Shown one piece after another: positions 13,685 to 14,398 of a DNA stretch of 14,398 nt. This stretch comes from JADKCL01 sp046050405 (GTDB lineage: Bacteria; Bacteroidota; Bacteroidia; J057; JADKCL01), in contig JBJOPY010000073.1 in assembly GCA_046050405.1 (NCBI GenBank), positions 1 to 14,398 on the forward strand, written 5' to 3'. The notes beneath the pieces are model-generated. The model searched no databases. It was not told the origin of the DNA and saw only the letters and a list, made by a program, of their open reading frames with translations. Every line of letters begins with the position of its first letter. Position 1 is the stretch's first letter. A program made the position numbers and the translations under genes.

Positions 13685-14197
13685 ATGAATGCACTAGAAT
13701 TTGATACCAAAATACAAGGACTCTCCAGGTTTCTGAAGCCATTTGCGCTGAAGCTCACACGCGACACCGAGGACGCAGATGACCTGATGCAGGAGACGAT
13801 GCTGAAAGCCATCACCAATCGGGAGAAATTCGCGGACGGCACCAATCTGAAGGCTTGGTTGTACACAATCATGAAAAACACCTTCATTACCCAGTATCAC
13901 CGGATGGTAAGAAGGAATACCTTCATTGATACGACCGACAACCTCTATTATATCAACTCCCCGGGCAGCATTACGGAAAACGAATCCTCCGGCAGCTTTG
14001 CGATGGAAGACATCAACGAGGCAATCGCCAAGCTGAAGGAGGAGTACCGCGAGCCCTTCATGATGCATTTCAAGGGGTTCAAGTACCACGAGATCGCCGA
14101 GTACTTTGATATTCCGATCGGAACCGTCAAAAACCGCATCCACATTGCGCGGAAGTTCCTGAAGGATGACTTGAGAAGTTACCAGTTTGACAACTAG
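13685..14197 (+). CDS. RNA polymerase sigma factor, sigma-70 family, ECF-like
   Basis: A 170-residue sigma factor with only regions 2 and 4. Region 2 spans ~residues 10-75, with DTEDADDLMQETMLKA (27-42) for core binding and LKAWLYTIMKNTFITQYHR (55-73) for -10 recognition. A linker follows (~76-108). Region 4 (~110-165) has EYREPF and the helix-turn-helix GFKYHEIAEYFDIPIGTVKN (131-150). The sequence closely resembles the conserved ECF sigma found in most Bacteroidota genomes. A TTG start at 13664 would add seven residues; the ATG at 13685, preceded by AAAGAG, is more likely. No anti-sigma gene is adjacent: the next gene, aroA, is convergent 48 bp away. Control is therefore probably transcriptional or by an anti-sigma encoded elsewhere. 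Confidence 0.93.
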   Translation: MNALEFDTKIQGLSRFLKPFALKLTRDTEDADDLMQETMLKAITNREKFADGTNLKAWLYTIMKNTFITQYHRMVRRNTFIDTTDNLYYINSPGSITENESSGSFAMEDINEAIAKLKEEYREPFMMHFKGFKYHEIAEYFDIPIGTVKNRIHIARKFLKDDLRSYQFDN

Positions 14198-14223
14198 GGA
14201 ATTCCCGGAGGCAAACGGGCGGT

Positions 14224-14238
14224 GAAGCGAAAGGCTTC
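14224..14238. terminator. Small hairpin between convergent sigma-factor and aroA genes
   Basis: GAAGC-gaaag-GCTTC at 14224-14238, a 5-bp stem in the 48-bp gap between two convergent genes. It has no T tract, so only the position supports a shared terminator. Confidence 0.25.
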
Positions 14239-14245
14239 GACGTTC

Positions 14246-14398
14246 CTATTGCATCCCTAGCCTGAACCCCACTTTTCGCAAATCTTCCCAGAAGCCAGGG
14301 TAGCTCTTTGCCACAACCTCCGGATGCTGTATCACGAGATGGGGGCATCGGAGTGCCAGGGGGGCAAATGCCATGGCCATTCGATGGTCTTCGTAAGT
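14246..14398 (-). CDS. aroA: 3-phosphoshikimate 1-carboxyvinyltransferase (EPSP synthase), C-terminal fragment at the window edge
   Basis: The last 50 codons of a minus-strand gene whose 5' part lies beyond the right edge; the stop TAG is at 14248-14246. The translation begins TYEDHRMAMAFAPLA and continues to QHPEVVAKSYPGFWEDLRKV near the end. The DHRMAMAFA segment and the V-x-KSYPxFWxDL tail are the hallmark C-terminus of EPSP synthase, which joins phosphoenolpyruvate to shikimate 3-phosphate in aromatic amino acid and chorismate synthesis. It is cytoplasmic. The frame is intact as far as visible. It converges on the sigma-factor gene with 48 bp between stops. Confidence 0.88.
   Translation of the reverse strand, partial: TYEDHRMAMAFAPLALRCPHLVIQHPEVVAKSYPGFWEDLRKVGFRLGMQ

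Noticed and set aside
13419..13688. 89-residue plus-strand frame overlapping the sigma-factor start
   Set aside because: It spans the hairpin and promoter and has no protein-like composition.
1..14398. CRISPR array, rRNA or tRNA genes, complete insertion sequence
   Set aside because: No regularly spaced repeats, no rRNA or cloverleaf sequences, and no transposase were seen on either strand.

Overview
The window looks like a contig from a Bacteroidota bacterium, most probably near the Saprospiria/Sphingobacteriia side of the phylum. The evidence is a DUF3078 outer-membrane protein, a secreted DUF1573 protein, an ECF-like sigma factor of the Bacteroidota type, a large helical protein carrying the 'SPYFN' N-terminal motif that I associate with Saprospiraceae, and promoter-like sequences fitting TTG-N(20-23)-TAnnTTTG. 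Most genes are ordinary chromosomal ones separated by fairly long, hairpin-rich intergenic stretches. The taxonomic call is inference from protein families.

Left end (1-1850), accessory. The first ~110 bases are very GC-rich and read as a fragment of a membrane protein from a high-GC genome. They are joined abruptly to a two-gene operon: an ABC/OLD-type AAA ATPase lacking its Walker A part, and a 156-residue protein with a D...ExK signature of the PD-(D/E)XK nuclease fold. The two overlap by ATGA. This is the best candidate for an undescribed defence-type system in the window. A 153-bp element bounded by perfect 15-bp inverted repeats and a frameshifted gene remnant follow.

Centre (1851-10144), chromosomal. 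copA (copper-exporting P1B ATPase, minus), a Bacteroidota-specific helical protein of unknown function (minus), a structured intergenic region with an orphan terminator, ygiQ (radical SAM, plus) and a secreted M1 metallopeptidase (minus). copA and ygiQ share the same promoter geometry, a -7 box ending four bases before the ATG, which predicts leaderless mRNAs.

Right part (10145-14398). A 726-bp gap with an 11-bp perfect hairpin, a secreted DUF1573 protein (minus), a possible small exported ORF (minus), mscL (plus), the DUF3078 barrel (plus), an ECF-like sigma factor (plus) behind a large hairpin and a good promoter, and the last 50 codons of aroA (EPSP synthase, minus) running off the right edge. 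Apart from the ATPase/nuclease pair, these genes do not form an evident common pathway. copA and mscL are stress/homeostasis functions; the M1 peptidase, DUF1573 and DUF3078 proteins are envelope or exported proteins.
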